Part shown: positions 1 to 8,943 of the stretch, one piece after another
Layout: every line of letters starts with the position of its first letter
Position numbering within the stretch: the stretch's first letter is position 1
NCBI GenBank assembly: GCA_902557775.1
Contig: CACEBD010000001.1
Location: 1 to 64,000 of the forward strand
Source: an uncultured Pelagibacteraceae bacterium
Lineage (GTDB): Bacteria > Pseudomonadota > Alphaproteobacteria > Pelagibacterales > Pelagibacteraceae
Direction: 5' to 3'
DNA length: 64,000 nt
Made by a program: the position numbers and the translations under genes
The notes under the pieces: generated by a model
The model's database searches: none
Seen by the model: only the letters and a program-made list of their open reading frames with translations
What the model was told of the DNA's origin: nothing

Positions 1-1941
1 AGATCCTGATCTTCCAGGATGATAGCTGTATTTAGTATTGTCGTTAACAAAAAGATTTTTTTCTTTAATGCCTAGTTCAACTAAAGTTCTTATAACATCT
101 CCTTTTATATCAAAAATATCGACATCTCTTTCTTTATCTAACCAGCTTTTTCTATTTATTTTTCCAGATTTTAAACCTCCAACAATAGTTTGTTGTTCTC
201 CTGGATTTTTTCCAAAGAATATTGGACCAATTTCAAATAAAGATAAATCTTCATATCCTCTGTCTTGATTTTTTTTAAGATAAATAGCTAAATTGGAAAA
301 AATTGAACGTCTTAAAACATCAAGATTGGTCGAAATTGGATTAAATATTGAAATTTCTTTTTCACTTTTAGAGAACTGTTTGTCAATTTTTGAGTCTGTA
401 AATGACCAAGTTACTATTTCCATATAGCCTTTTGATGCTAAAGATCTCTGTGATAAATGAAAAAGCTTTTGTTTAAAATTTAAAGTATCTTGAGTCCTGT
501 TTTTAGCAGGTTTGATTAATTTTATATTATTAAAACCCTTGATCCGGATTAGTTCCTCAATTAAATCTTCGTCCAAACTAACATCTGGTCTCCAGCTTGG
601 TACTTCTACTTTCATGGCTTTTGAACTTTTTTTACACTTAAAACCTAGAGAAGATAAGATTTTATCAATTTCGTTTGTTGTGATTGGAAATCCAATTAGT
701 CTTTCAAATTTTTCTACTTGAAAGTTAATTACCTTATTTTTTTTATTAGTCTTTCCAGTAATTTGGAACTTACTAGCTTCCCCTCCACAAATTTTTAAAA
801 TAAGTTCAGTCGCAAGTTCTAGCCCCTCTTTAATTGAATCAGGATCTACTCCTCTTTCAAATCTGTATTTTGCATCAGTGTTTATATTAAGTGCTCTAGC
901 TGTTTTTCTTATTGAAGAGGGGCTGAAATATGCAGCCTCTAAAAGTATATTTCTTGTGTCTAATTCGGTAGAGGTAGTTGTTCCTCCAATAATTCCGCCT
1001 AGTCCAAGAACGCCAGATTTATCAGAGATTACACACATATCTTTTTTTAATTTATATTTTTTATTATCTAGTGCCTCGAAAGTCTCACCTTCCTTAGCGT
1101 TTCTAACAATAATTTCTTTATTAATTTTGTCCGCATCATAAGCATGCAATGGTCTATTGAGGTCAAACATTACATAGTTTGTAATATCCACTACAGCTGA
1201 TATGGGTTTTAAACCTAATGCAACTAATTTATTCTTGAGCCATTCAGGACTTTCTTTATTAGTGATGTTTTTAATATAACAGCTTCCAAAGATATCACAC
1301 CCTTGGTTTTTTTCTTTTGTAATCGATGTTTTTATTTGATGTTTTTTATTTTGTTTGATCTTTTTTCTTTTTATTTTAATTAACTTTCCAATTCCTGTGG
1401 ACGAAAGATCTCTTGCGATGCCTCTAACTCCTAAACAATCAGCCCGATTAGGAGTTATGGAAATATCAATTACTTTTTGTGAGCTACTTTTAAAATAGCT
1501 ATTTCCTATTTCTTTCTCTTTATTTTTAAGTTCAACAATTCCATCACTCTCGTTAGATAAATTTAGTTCACTTTCGGAGCAAAGCATCCCTCTCGACTCC
1601 ACTCCTCTTATTTTAGCTACCTTTAATTCAAAATTAGTTTTTGGTATTACAGCTCCAGGAGGTGCGTAGATTGTGATCAAACCCTCTCTAGCATTTGGGG
1701 CTCCACATACAACTTTTAAAATCTCTTTCTCACCGATAGTAACTTCACAAACTTTTAATTTATCAGCATTTGGATGTTTTTCAGCTTTTAAAACTTTAGC
1801 AATTTTAAACTTGCCCAAATCTCCAAAGTTTTCTTTTACACCTTCTACTTCAAGTCCAATGTTTATAAGCCGGTCAATAATCTCATTATCTTTAGCTGAT
1901 GTTCTAAGATGTTCTTTAAGCCATGGAATTGTGATGATCAT
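1..1941 (-). CDS. pheT: Phenylalanine--tRNA ligase beta subunit (partial)
   Basis: Beta subunit of the alpha2beta2 phenylalanyl-tRNA synthetase. It provides tRNA binding and editing while the alpha subunit carries catalysis. Reading the minus strand gives an uninterrupted protein that starts [20 protein letters not shown] and runs about 647 residues to the window edge, so the C-terminal part is missing. The N-terminal OB-fold tRNA-binding region (roughly residues 40-150, including [11 protein letters not shown] and [12 protein letters not shown]) and the [18 protein letters not shown] segment are typical of PheT. The ATG overlaps the pheS stop as ATGA, so the two are probably translationally coupled. 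The family assignment is firm. Confidence 0.96.
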   Translation of the reverse strand, partial: MIITIPWLKEHLRTSAKDNEIIDRLINIGLEVEGVKENFGDLGKFKIAKVLKAEKHPNADKLKVCEVTIGEKEILKVVCGAPNAREGLITIYAPPGAVIPKTNFELKVAKIRGVESRGMLCSESELNLSNESDGIVELKNKEKEIGNSYFKSSSQKVIDISITPNRADCLGVRGIARDLSSTGIGKLIKIKRKKIKQNKKHQIKTSITKEKNQGCDIFGSCYIKNITNKESPEWLKNKLVALGLKPISAVVDITNYVMFDLNRPLHAYDADKINKEIIVRNAKEGETFEALDNKKYKLKKDMCVISDKSGVLGLGGIIGGTTTSTELDTRNILLEAAYFSPSSIRKTARALNINTDAKYRFERGVDPDSIKEGLELATELILKICGGEASKFQITGKTNKKNKVINFQVEKFERLIGFPITTNEIDKILSSLGFKCKKSSKAMKVEVPSWRPDVSLDEDLIEELIRIKGFNNIKLIKPAKNRTQDTLNFKQKLFHLSQRSLASKGYMEIVTWSFTDSKIDKQFSKSEKEISIFNPISTNLDVLRRSIFSNLAIYLKKNQDRGYEDLSLFEIGPIFFGKNPGEQQTIVGGLKSGKINRKSWLDKERDVDIFDIKGDVIRTLVELGIKEKNLFVNDNTKYSYHPGRSGS

Positions 1942-3005
1942 TTACTTAGTCCCCTATAATTTGTTGGAACATCTAACGGGTCAAATCCAAAATGACTTAG
2001 CCATCTATAATCTGCCTCGAAGAAAGCTCTCAAGTCATTAATTCCATATTTCAACATTGCTAAACGATCGATCCCTATTCCGAAAGCAAATCCTTGATAT
2101 TTTTTCGTATCGATTTTTACATTTTTTAATACATTAGGATGAACCATTCCACATCCTAAAACTTCTAACCATTTATCCCCTTCACCAATAACGATTTTTC
2201 CTTTTTCAATTTTGTAGCCAATATCAACTTCTGCCGATGGTTCCGTAAAAGGGAAATGACTTGGTCTGAATCTCATCTTTACATTTTTAACTTCAAAAAA
2301 TTCCTTTATAAAATAATCTAGGCAGCCTTTAAGATGTCCCATTGTAATACCTTTGTCTATGTGAAGACCTTCAAGCTGATGAAACATCGGAGCGTGAGTT
2401 TGATCACTATCACATCTGTAAGTTCTTCCAGGTACTATTATTTTAAAAGGTGGATTGCTTGACATCATTGTTCTAATCTGAACTGGAGATGTATGTGTTC
2501 TTAACAGTAATTTTTTATTTTCCTCTAAATAAAAAGTATCGTGCATGTCTCTTGCAGGATGTTCCTCTGGCGTATTTAAAGCTGTAAAATTATTATATTC
2601 TGACTCAACATCAGGCCCTTCGGCGACTGAAAATCCTATTTCTGAAAAGATAGAAGATATTTCATCTATAACCTGTGAGACTGGATGAATTTTACCTTGC
2701 CGACTTGGTCTAATTGGAAGTGTAACATCAATCTTTTCATTTTTAAGCTTTTCATTTATTTCGATAGTTTCAATTTCAATATTTTTTTGCTCTAGTTGAT
2801 GTGTAAAATCGTCTTTAATCTTATTCAAATTTGAGGCAAACTCTTTTCTTTTTTCCGGATCTAAAGAGCCTAAAGTTTTAAACTGTTTTGTAATTTGACC
2901 ATTTTTTCCAAAAAACTCAGTTTTAATGTGCTGTAAATCTTCCTTGGTTTTTACAGAGTCAATTTTAGCATTAAATATAGAATTTATTTTATCCAAATCA
3001 CTCAT
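1938..3005 (-). CDS. pheS: Phenylalanine--tRNA ligase alpha subunit
   Basis: Catalytic alpha subunit of phenylalanyl-tRNA synthetase, a class II enzyme that charges tRNA-Phe in the cytoplasm. At 355 residues it has the usual length. The N-terminal ~90 residues are the charged coiled-coil that contacts tRNA. Class II motif 2 is visible around [19 protein letters not shown] and motif 3 around [14 protein letters not shown]. The ATG start at 3005 gives the standard N-terminus. It lies downstream of rplT and overlaps pheT by 4 bp, the conserved thrS-infC-rpmI-rplT-pheST order. Confidence 0.98.
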   Translation of the reverse strand: MSDLDKINSIFNAKIDSVKTKEDLQHIKTEFFGKNGQITKQFKTLGSLDPEKRKEFASNLNKIKDDFTHQLEQKNIEIETIEINEKLKNEKIDVTLPIRPSRQGKIHPVSQVIDEISSIFSEIGFSVAEGPDVESEYNNFTALNTPEEHPARDMHDTFYLEENKKLLLRTHTSPVQIRTMMSSNPPFKIIVPGRTYRCDSDQTHAPMFHQLEGLHIDKGITMGHLKGCLDYFIKEFFEVKNVKMRFRPSHFPFTEPSAEVDIGYKIEKGKIVIGEGDKWLEVLGCGMVHPNVLKNVKIDTKKYQGFAFGIGIDRLAMLKYGINDLRAFFEADYRWLSHFGFDPLDVPTNYRGLSK

Positions 3006-3031
3006 TAGATATTTGATTTTTTATATTAAAG

Positions 3032-3047
3032 TTTGATTTAAATCAAA
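3032..3047. repeat. 16-bp perfect palindrome between rplT and pheS
   Basis: TTTGATTTAAATCAAA is a perfect 8+8 palindrome in the 49-bp gap between the rplT stop and the pheS start. As RNA it has no room for a good loop, so a protein-bound DNA site or chance in AT-rich sequence is likelier than a terminator. Function unknown. Confidence 0.4.
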
Positions 3048-3054
3048 GACCCTT

Positions 3055-3411
3055 TTAACTAAGGGAGGATTGAACCTTTTTTACTACTGATTTAAAGACT
3101 TCTGGATTATTATAAGCTAGCTCTGCTAAAACTTTTCTATCTAGTTTAATTTTAGATTTAGCCAGCCCATTGATAAATTTGGCATATGTTAGACCTTCAG
3201 ATCTAACTCCTGCATTTATTCTTTGAATCCACAAAGAACGAAATTCTCTTTTTTTAGCTTTTCTATCACGATAAGCGTACTGCATTGCTTTTTCCATTGC
3301 TTGACGAGCAATCCTAATAGTATTTTTTCTTCTACCGTACTGGCCTTTTACTGATTTTAAAACTTTTTTATGTTTTGCTCTGCTTATAACACCACGTTTT
3401 GTTCTAGCCAT
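3055..3411 (-). CDS. rplT: 50S ribosomal protein bL20
   Basis: Large-subunit assembly protein bL20, which binds 23S rRNA early in 50S assembly. The 118-residue length is normal. The strongly basic N-terminal extension ([19 protein letters not shown]) and the core [26 protein letters not shown] are family signatures. It starts 1 bp beyond the rpmI stop. In E. coli bL20 represses rpmI-rplT translation; nothing I can see here proves the same control. Confidence 0.98.
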   Translation of the reverse strand: MARTKRGVISRAKHKKVLKSVKGQYGRRKNTIRIARQAMEKAMQYAYRDRKAKKREFRSLWIQRINAGVRSEGLTYAKFINGLAKSKIKLDRKVLAELAYNNPEVFKSVVKKVQSSLS

Positions 3412-3412
3412 G

Positions 3413-3619
3413 TTATCCTCTTAAGTTATATGGCATATACGACTTTACAATTTTGGAGTCTTGTTTTGTCATTATCGTAGTACCTCTTTGTTTTCTTATT
3501 TGAGAATTAGTTCTCTTAATCATGCCATGTCTCTTACCAGCTTGAGGCATTTTAATTTTACCTGAAGCAGTAAATCTAAATCTTTTTTTAGCTGAGCTTT
3601 TTGTTTTTAATTTAGGCAT
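3413..3619 (-). CDS. rpmI: 50S ribosomal protein bL35
   Basis: Small basic 50S protein bL35, 68 residues. The start [23 protein letters not shown] and the [20 protein letters not shown] tail are characteristic. It sits between infC and rplT as in most bacteria. A 59-bp gap separates it from infC, the widest gap in this operon, and a plausible internal promoter lies inside it. Confidence 0.98.
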   Translation of the reverse strand: MPKLKTKSSAKKRFRFTASGKIKMPQAGKRHGMIKRTNSQIRKQRGTTIMTKQDSKIVKSYMPYNLRG

Positions 3620-3633
3620 AAATATTCCGGTCT

Positions 3634-3660
3634 TATATATGCTAAAGCTAATCTTATCAA
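3634..3660 (-). promoter_or_regulatory. Possible internal promoter before rpmI
   Basis: On the minus strand TTGATA (3655-3660) is followed after 15 bp by TATATA (3634-3639), about 15 bp upstream of the rpmI start at 3619. It fits a sigma70-like element that would let rpmI-rplT-pheST be transcribed apart from thrS-infC. The spacing is short and the background very AT-rich. Confidence 0.3.
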
Positions 3661-3678
3661 GGCGCTATAATTACTGAT

Positions 3679-4224
3679 TTAAATGGGTTGAATGATCATC
3701 ACCATTTGTTTGCCTTCGAATTTAGGCTGGCTCTCAACTTTTGCAATGTCTTTTGTTTCTTCAATAATCTTATTCATTAATTCTTTTCCAAGCCCTGTGT
3801 GTTGCATTTCTCGTCCTTTAAATTTTACAGTAAATTTAACCTTATCTCCCTTGCTAATAAATTTTTTTGCATTTTTTATTTTAAAATTGTAATCGTGAGT
3901 TTCTGTGCCTGGTCTTAGTTTTATTTCTTTTAATGATACCGTTTTTTGCTTTTTCTTCGCTTGATTAGCCTTTTTTTGTAAATCATATTTATATTTTCCC
4001 ATGTCCATAATTTTGCAAACGGGAGGATTAGCATTAGGTGAGATTTCTATTAAATCTAAATCTTCTTTCTTCGCAAGTTCTATTGCTTTGTTTAAAGGCA
4101 TTGCGCCAAGATTTGCTCCGTCACTTCCAATAACTTGGACATCTAGTGCTCTTATACGTTCATTAGCTCTTGGACCTTGAGGCTTTGTTCTTCTTTGAAA
4201 ATAGTTTTGTTTTGAGTTTGACAC
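3679..4224 (-). CDS. infC: Translation initiation factor IF-3
   Basis: IF-3 binds the 30S subunit, blocks premature 50S joining and proofreads initiator tRNA and start codon. The 181-residue protein has the N domain (NERIRALDVQVIGSDGANLG), the basic linker (KKANQAKKKQKTVSLKEIKLRPGT) and the C domain ending KFEGKQMVMIIQPI. The start is GTG at 4224, immediately after the thrS TAA with no gap, so reinitiation or coupling is likely. E. coli infC uses AUU for autoregulation; GTG here is a non-ATG but ordinary alternative start. Confidence 0.97.
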   Translation of the reverse strand: MSNSKQNYFQRRTKPQGPRANERIRALDVQVIGSDGANLGAMPLNKAIELAKKEDLDLIEISPNANPPVCKIMDMGKYKYDLQKKANQAKKKQKTVSLKEIKLRPGTETHDYNFKIKNAKKFISKGDKVKFTVKFKGREMQHTGLGKELMNKIIEETKDIAKVESQPKFEGKQMVMIIQPI

Positions 4225-6144
4225 TTAATTTAAAGGCATCTTATTTAAGTCTAACATAATTTTGATTAAGTCTTCTCTCTTCATTAGCTCTTGTTTGTCT
4301 GTGCCAAGTTTTCTGATTGTAACTGTATTTTCAGTGACCTCTTTTTTACCACAAACTATAATATAAGGAATTTTAGCAAGAGAATGTTCTCTTATTTTAT
4401 AATTAATTTTTTCATTCCTTAAATCCATTTCACATTTTATACCTTCTTTAAACAAATCTTCAAATAACTTTTTAACATAATTATTGTTCTCTTCTGCAAT
4501 AGGACATACTACTACTTGTGCCGGAGATAACCAAAAAGGTAGTTTACCCGCGTAATTTTCGATTAATATCCCAATAAATCTCTCAAGAGAGCCAAATAAA
4601 GCTCTATGCAGCATAACAGGAATTTTTTTTGTTCCATCTTTTGCAACGTATGAAGCTCCAAGCCTGCCAGGTAAGTTTAGGTCAACTTGTAAAGTTCCGC
4701 ATTGCCAATCTCTTCCAATAGCATCTCTCAAAACAAATTCAATTTTGGGACCATAAAACGCTCCCTCCCCTTTATTAATTGTGTATTCCAATTTGGATTT
4801 TTTAATTGCAGTTAAAAGAGCAGACTCTGATTTATCCCAAACACTATCCTCTCCGACTCTTTCTTTTGGTCTATCTGAGTATTTTAATATTACATTTTTA
4901 AAACCTAAATCTTTATATATTTCTAAAATGAGGTTTGTGACAGATAATGACTCTTCTGTAATTTGATCTTCAGTACAAAATATATGTGCATCATCCTGAG
5001 TAAATGCTCTTACTCTCAATAATCCATGTAATGCTCCAGATGGTTCATATCTATGAACCTTACCGAATTCTGAAAGTTTTAAAGGTAAGTCTCTATAACT
5101 TTTTAATCCTTGATTAAAAATCTGTACACAGCCAGGACAGTTCATTGGTTTAACAGCAAAAGTTTTTTCATCTGGAGTTTCGGAGGTGAACATGTGCTCA
5201 CCAAATTTTTCCCAATGACCTGATTTTTCCCATAAAGATTTATCTAAAAGCTCAGGTGTATTAATTTCTTTATAACCAGCTAGCCTCTGCTTCATTCTCA
5301 TATACTCAATCAATCTTTGAAAAAGCAGCCAACCTTTTTCATGCCAAAAAACAGATCCTGGGCTTTCCTCTCTAAAATGGAAAAGATCCATTTCCTTTCC
5401 TAGCTTTCTATGATCTCTTTTTTCAGCTTCTTCAAGTCGATGCAGATAATCTTGCAATTCTTTGTTAGTGCTCCAACAAGTGCCATAAATTCTTTGAAGC
5501 ATTTCATTATTTGAATCACCTCTCCAGTAAGCTCCTGAAACCTTGGTTAACTTAAATGCTTTTCCAATTTTTCCAGAGGAAGCCAAATGTGGACCTCTAC
5601 ATAAGTCATGCCAAGTATCACCATGGTGATAAATGGAAAGCTCTTCATTTTTTGGTATACTCTCGATAATCTCAGCCTTGTATTTTTCACCAATTTTTTT
5701 GAAATGAGAAATTGCTTTGTCTCTTTCCCAAATTTCTCTTTTCGTTTTAACATCTCTGTCAATTATTTCTGACATTTTTTTTTCAATTTTTTTAAGATCA
5801 TTATCAGTAAATGGCTCTTTTCTTGCAAAGTCGTAAAAAAAACCATTTTCTATAACTGGCCCAATTGTCACCTGGGTACCTGGATATAGCTCTTGAACAG
5901 CCATTGCCATAATATGGGCCGCGTCATGTCTAATAACTTCAAGACCCTCCTTGTCCTCAGATGTGATTATTCTGACCTTAGAGTCTTTTACAATCTCATG
6001 GCTCAAATCTTTCAGCTCACCATCTACCTCCATGATCAAAGCGGATTTTTCAAGTGACTTACTAATTTTTTTAGTTAGTTCAAATCCACTAATTGATTTT
6101 TGAAAAGGAATTTTTTTTCCATCTAATAGTTGAATTTGAGGCAT
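4225..6144 (-). CDS. thrS: Threonine--tRNA ligase
   Basis: Class II synthetase that charges tRNA-Thr. The 639 residues show the full bacterial layout: a TGS domain (about 1-65), the editing domain (RHDAAHIMAMAVQELYP near 73 and the HHGDTWHDLCRGPHL segment near 175), the catalytic core with the zinc cysteine in KPMNCPGCVQIF (near 335) and FTQDDAHIFC, and a C-terminal anticodon-binding domain from about 540. The ATG overlaps the stop of the upstream glycosyltransferase by 1 bp (TAATG). It leads the infC-rpmI-rplT-pheST run. Confidence 0.98.
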   Translation of the reverse strand: MPQIQLLDGKKIPFQKSISGFELTKKISKSLEKSALIMEVDGELKDLSHEIVKDSKVRIITSEDKEGLEVIRHDAAHIMAMAVQELYPGTQVTIGPVIENGFFYDFARKEPFTDNDLKKIEKKMSEIIDRDVKTKREIWERDKAISHFKKIGEKYKAEIIESIPKNEELSIYHHGDTWHDLCRGPHLASSGKIGKAFKLTKVSGAYWRGDSNNEMLQRIYGTCWSTNKELQDYLHRLEEAEKRDHRKLGKEMDLFHFREESPGSVFWHEKGWLLFQRLIEYMRMKQRLAGYKEINTPELLDKSLWEKSGHWEKFGEHMFTSETPDEKTFAVKPMNCPGCVQIFNQGLKSYRDLPLKLSEFGKVHRYEPSGALHGLLRVRAFTQDDAHIFCTEDQITEESLSVTNLILEIYKDLGFKNVILKYSDRPKERVGEDSVWDKSESALLTAIKKSKLEYTINKGEGAFYGPKIEFVLRDAIGRDWQCGTLQVDLNLPGRLGASYVAKDGTKKIPVMLHRALFGSLERFIGILIENYAGKLPFWLSPAQVVVCPIAEENNNYVKKLFEDLFKEGIKCEMDLRNEKINYKIREHSLAKIPYIIVCGKKEVTENTVTIRKLGTDKQELMKREDLIKIMLDLNKMPLN

Positions 6145-7301
6145 TAGTTTTTTAATAATTTTTTGTATTCTCTTAAATTTGAGTCACACATAACTTCAAC
6201 GTCGAATTTTCTTGTTATATTTTTTCTACCCTCGTTTCCCATAAATTTCAAATCTTCTTGATTTAATTGAATAACAGTATTTAAATTTTTAGCAAGTTCT
6301 CTTGGATCATCATGTTTATATAAAAAACCAGTTTTTTTATTCAAAACTGTTTCTTTTGATCCACCTAAATTACTTGCAATAATAGGTTTACCCATTGCTT
6401 GTGATTCAACTGCGACCCGGCCAAAAGCTTCGGGTTCAATCGACGCTGAAACTACAACGTCAGCTAATGAATAAGCTAATGGCATTTCTTTACAGTTTTC
6501 AATAAACTTGACTTTCTTTGTTAAACTATACCTCTCTACTAAACTATGAAGTTTTTTTGTGTAAACTTTTCTACCTTGATCGGAGCCAAGTAATATTGCT
6601 TGGAAATTTGTAGTATTGTAATCTTCAATTAATATATTTAGAGATTCAATAAGTTTTTCTTGTCCTTTCCAGGAAGTTAATCTACCAGGCATTAATATAG
6701 TAAATTTATTTTGTTCAAGGCCCCACTCCATCTTAAGTTTTTCTTGTTTTAAAACTGAAATATTTTTTTGACTAAAGTAATCAATGTTTATACCTCTAAA
6801 TATAACTCTAAGCTTTTTTTTCTTATTTAAGTATTCATTATAATTTTCGTTGATATGACTAAAAATGAAATTTGATCCTGCAATTGTTAAATTAGATCTC
6901 AACATTACACTATTATAAAATTTTTTTAATTTATTATTAAAATTGTATGTACCGTGAAAAGTAGTGACGAAAGCCCTATTAGTAAGAAGACAAGCTAGGT
7001 AGCATGACCAAGCAGGGGCTCTACTTCTTGCATGAACAATGTTTATTTTTTTTGCTAAGATAAAAAAGGACAAAAAAATTGCGTTTAAAAAAATTAAAAT
7101 TGGATTTTTAGAATGAACTGGAATTTTAAAAATGCCTACTCTATTTTTTTTAACAAATTTAAGTAATTCTCCCCCAGATGTAGCAATGTAAGAACCGCAT
7201 TCCTTTTCTGCTAAATAATGAGCTATGTCATAACAGCCAGTTTCAGCACCCCCATATCCAAGTTTTGGAATAACTTGTAAAACATTTATTTTAGTAATCA
7301 T
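6144..7301 (-). CDS. Glycosyltransferase family 4 (GT-B fold)
   Basis: Probable sugar transferase of envelope polysaccharide or glycolipid synthesis, cytoplasmic or at the inner membrane face. The N-terminal acceptor domain begins with a beta strand and glycine-rich loop (NVLQVIPKLGYGGAETG). The donor domain carries LMPGRLTSWKGQEKLIES and the GT4 signature PEAFGRVAVESQAMGKP followed by NLGGSKETV. I use ATG 7301 (385 residues) because the only upstream in-frame start is a TTG at 7322 with no homology support. It overlaps thrS by 1 bp, an odd partner for a sugar transferase. Substrate unknown. Confidence 0.85.
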   Translation of the reverse strand: MITKINVLQVIPKLGYGGAETGCYDIAHYLAEKECGSYIATSGGELLKFVKKNRVGIFKIPVHSKNPILIFLNAIFLSFFILAKKINIVHARSRAPAWSCYLACLLTNRAFVTTFHGTYNFNNKLKKFYNSVMLRSNLTIAGSNFIFSHINENYNEYLNKKKKLRVIFRGINIDYFSQKNISVLKQEKLKMEWGLEQNKFTILMPGRLTSWKGQEKLIESLNILIEDYNTTNFQAILLGSDQGRKVYTKKLHSLVERYSLTKKVKFIENCKEMPLAYSLADVVVSASIEPEAFGRVAVESQAMGKPIIASNLGGSKETVLNKKTGFLYKHDDPRELAKNLNTVIQLNQEDLKFMGNEGRKNITRKFDVEVMCDSNLREYKKLLKN

Positions 7302-7338
7302 CTTTTTTATATATAATAGCAAAATCAGTGATCGTTAT

Positions 7339-8121
7339 ATGAAAAAATTTAAGTATCTTAAAATTTCAAAGACAAAAAAACTTAGATATATTGACAATTA
7401 TTTTAAAAAAAAACTATATATTATTTTTCTTCCAGGTTTTATGTCAGATATTGAAGGAGAAAAACCTCAAGCCTTTAAAAAATATGCTGTAAAAAATAAA
7501 TTAGGTTTTTTAGCTATTGAGTATTCAGGACACGGTAATTCATCAGGTAAATTTACAAAAGGAAATATAACCGAATGGTCTAATGATGCTAAGATTTCAA
7601 TAAAAAAAATTGTTAAAAAAAATAAATTTATTCTTATAGGTTCTAGCATGGGAGCATGGATCTCTTTAAATCAATTTAAATATTATGAAAATCAAATTTT
7701 AGGTTTTGTTGGTGTAGGTTCAGCTCCCGAATTTCTTGAAAGATTAATGTGGAAAAAATTTCCAAAAAAAATTAAAAATGAAATTATTAATAAAGGGATA
7801 AGTATTATCAAGAATGGGCAGTATGAGTATCCTATCACATTCCAACTAATTAAAGATGGAAGAAAAAATAAAATCCTATCTAAAAAAATAAGATCTAGAA
7901 TAGAAGTAACAATGATTCATGGTAGTAAAGATGAAGTTGTGCCAGTATCCTTTTCAAGAAAAGTTCTTTCGGTATTTCCTTTTGCAAAAAAGAAATTATT
8001 AATAATTAAAGGTGGTGACCATAGTCTATCGAATAAAAAACCGCTGAGAAGAATAATTAAAGAATTAAATATTATTGTTAAAAATGTGATTCAATCCTTC
8101 GACGTACGTTGGAAATTTTAA
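7339..8121 (+). CDS. Alpha/beta hydrolase
   Basis: Predicted serine hydrolase of the alpha/beta-hydrolase fold, 260 residues, substrate unknown. The nucleophile elbow GSSMGAW places Ser at about 103. The oxyanion-side loop is LPGFMSD, and the acid and base of the triad are probably the Asp in HGSKDEVVP (near 198) and the His in GGDHSLS (near 228). It lacks a signal peptide. It is divergent from the glycosyltransferase and its 3' end runs 57 bp into the convergent epimerase gene. A TATAAT at 7312-7317 could be its -10, leaving a very short leader. Confidence 0.85.
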   Translation: MKKFKYLKISKTKKLRYIDNYFKKKLYIIFLPGFMSDIEGEKPQAFKKYAVKNKLGFLAIEYSGHGNSSGKFTKGNITEWSNDAKISIKKIVKKNKFILIGSSMGAWISLNQFKYYENQILGFVGVGSAPEFLERLMWKKFPKKIKNEIINKGISIIKNGQYEYPITFQLIKDGRKNKILSKKIRSRIEVTMIHGSKDEVVPVSFSRKVLSVFPFAKKKLLIIKGGDHSLSNKKPLRRIIKELNIIVKNVIQSFDVRWKF

Positions 8122-8943
8122 ACTGTAATTAAAAAAAGTTTTCATCTTTTTATTATCTACTTTTTTTGAGTCTTTATAAAAATTTTTTAACATTTCACTT
8201 TCAACTTCTTCGAGTTCTATAGAGGTTGGTTGATTTAATTTTAATAGTTTTGCTCCATAAGCAGCAACTTCGCCTTGCGGCGCTGGTTTATCATCGCAAA
8301 TATTGTAAATTTCTTTATTCTTAAAATTTTTAATAGACCTATATAAAATATTTGCAATGTCCTCGACATGAATTCTTGAAAAAAAATGGTTCTTTTTATT
8401 TACTATTTGCGCTTTACCACTCTTTAGTCTTTTCAAGATATTAAACTCATGGGAATATATTCCAGCTAATCTAAAAATTTGTAGAGGAAAATTAATTTTA
8501 GTTGATAAACTTTTCCAAGCCTTTTCAGCATTAAGCCGGTCAGTTCCATTTTTAGAAGTTGGTTTAGTAATACTTCTCTCGTTTACCCAGTCACCTTTGT
8601 GATCTCCATAAACACTTGTTGCTGAAAGATATGTGACCCAGTTACAGTTTTCAATATTTTTAAAATTAGCCTTAAAGTAGTCTACTACGATGTCTTTACC
8701 ATCGACTGGTGGGATAGAAATTAAAATATAATTAGCTTCTTCTACTTTTTCTATAATAGAGGCATCGATCTTGCTATTAGTAAATTGGTATGAGTTGATT
8801 TTTAAATTATTAAACTCTACTTGATGAGTTTCTTGTCTGGAAGAAATACTTAGGTCAAAAGCTTTCTTTTCATAAATTAATTTATTTACAAAACTTTCTG
8901 CAACTTGACCAAAACCAAAGCAGAAAACTTTAAGTTTACTCAT
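8065..8943 (-). CDS. NAD-dependent epimerase/dehydratase-like protein (YeeZ-like)
   Basis: Atypical short-chain dehydrogenase/reductase, 292 residues. The N-terminal Rossmann motif is FGFGQVAESF, followed by YILISIPPVDGKD and the SATSVYGDHKGDW segment typical of the YeeZ-type group. The mid-protein FRLAGIYSHE and HVEDIANILY strands resemble sugar-nucleotide epimerases. I do not see a clear YxxxK catalytic pair, as expected for atypical SDRs, so enzymatic activity is uncertain. Its ATG overlaps the gltB stop (TAATG), so it is probably cotranscribed with gltDB. Its 3' end overlaps the convergent hydrolase. Confidence 0.8.
   Translation of the reverse strand: MSKLKVFCFGFGQVAESFVNKLIYEKKAFDLSISSRQETHQVEFNNLKINSYQFTNSKIDASIIEKVEEANYILISIPPVDGKDIVVDYFKANFKNIENCNWVTYLSATSVYGDHKGDWVNERSITKPTSKNGTDRLNAEKAWKSLSTKINFPLQIFRLAGIYSHEFNILKRLKSGKAQIVNKKNHFFSRIHVEDIANILYRSIKNFKNKEIYNICDDKPAPQGEVAAYGAKLLKLNQPTSIELEEVESEMLKNFYKDSKKVDNKKMKTFFNYSLKFPTYVEGLNHIFNNNI

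Noticed and set aside
38-268. Plus-strand ORFs in the first 1.9 kb
   Set aside because: The minus strand carries an uninterrupted pheT frame across the whole region; the plus-strand ORFs are shadows.
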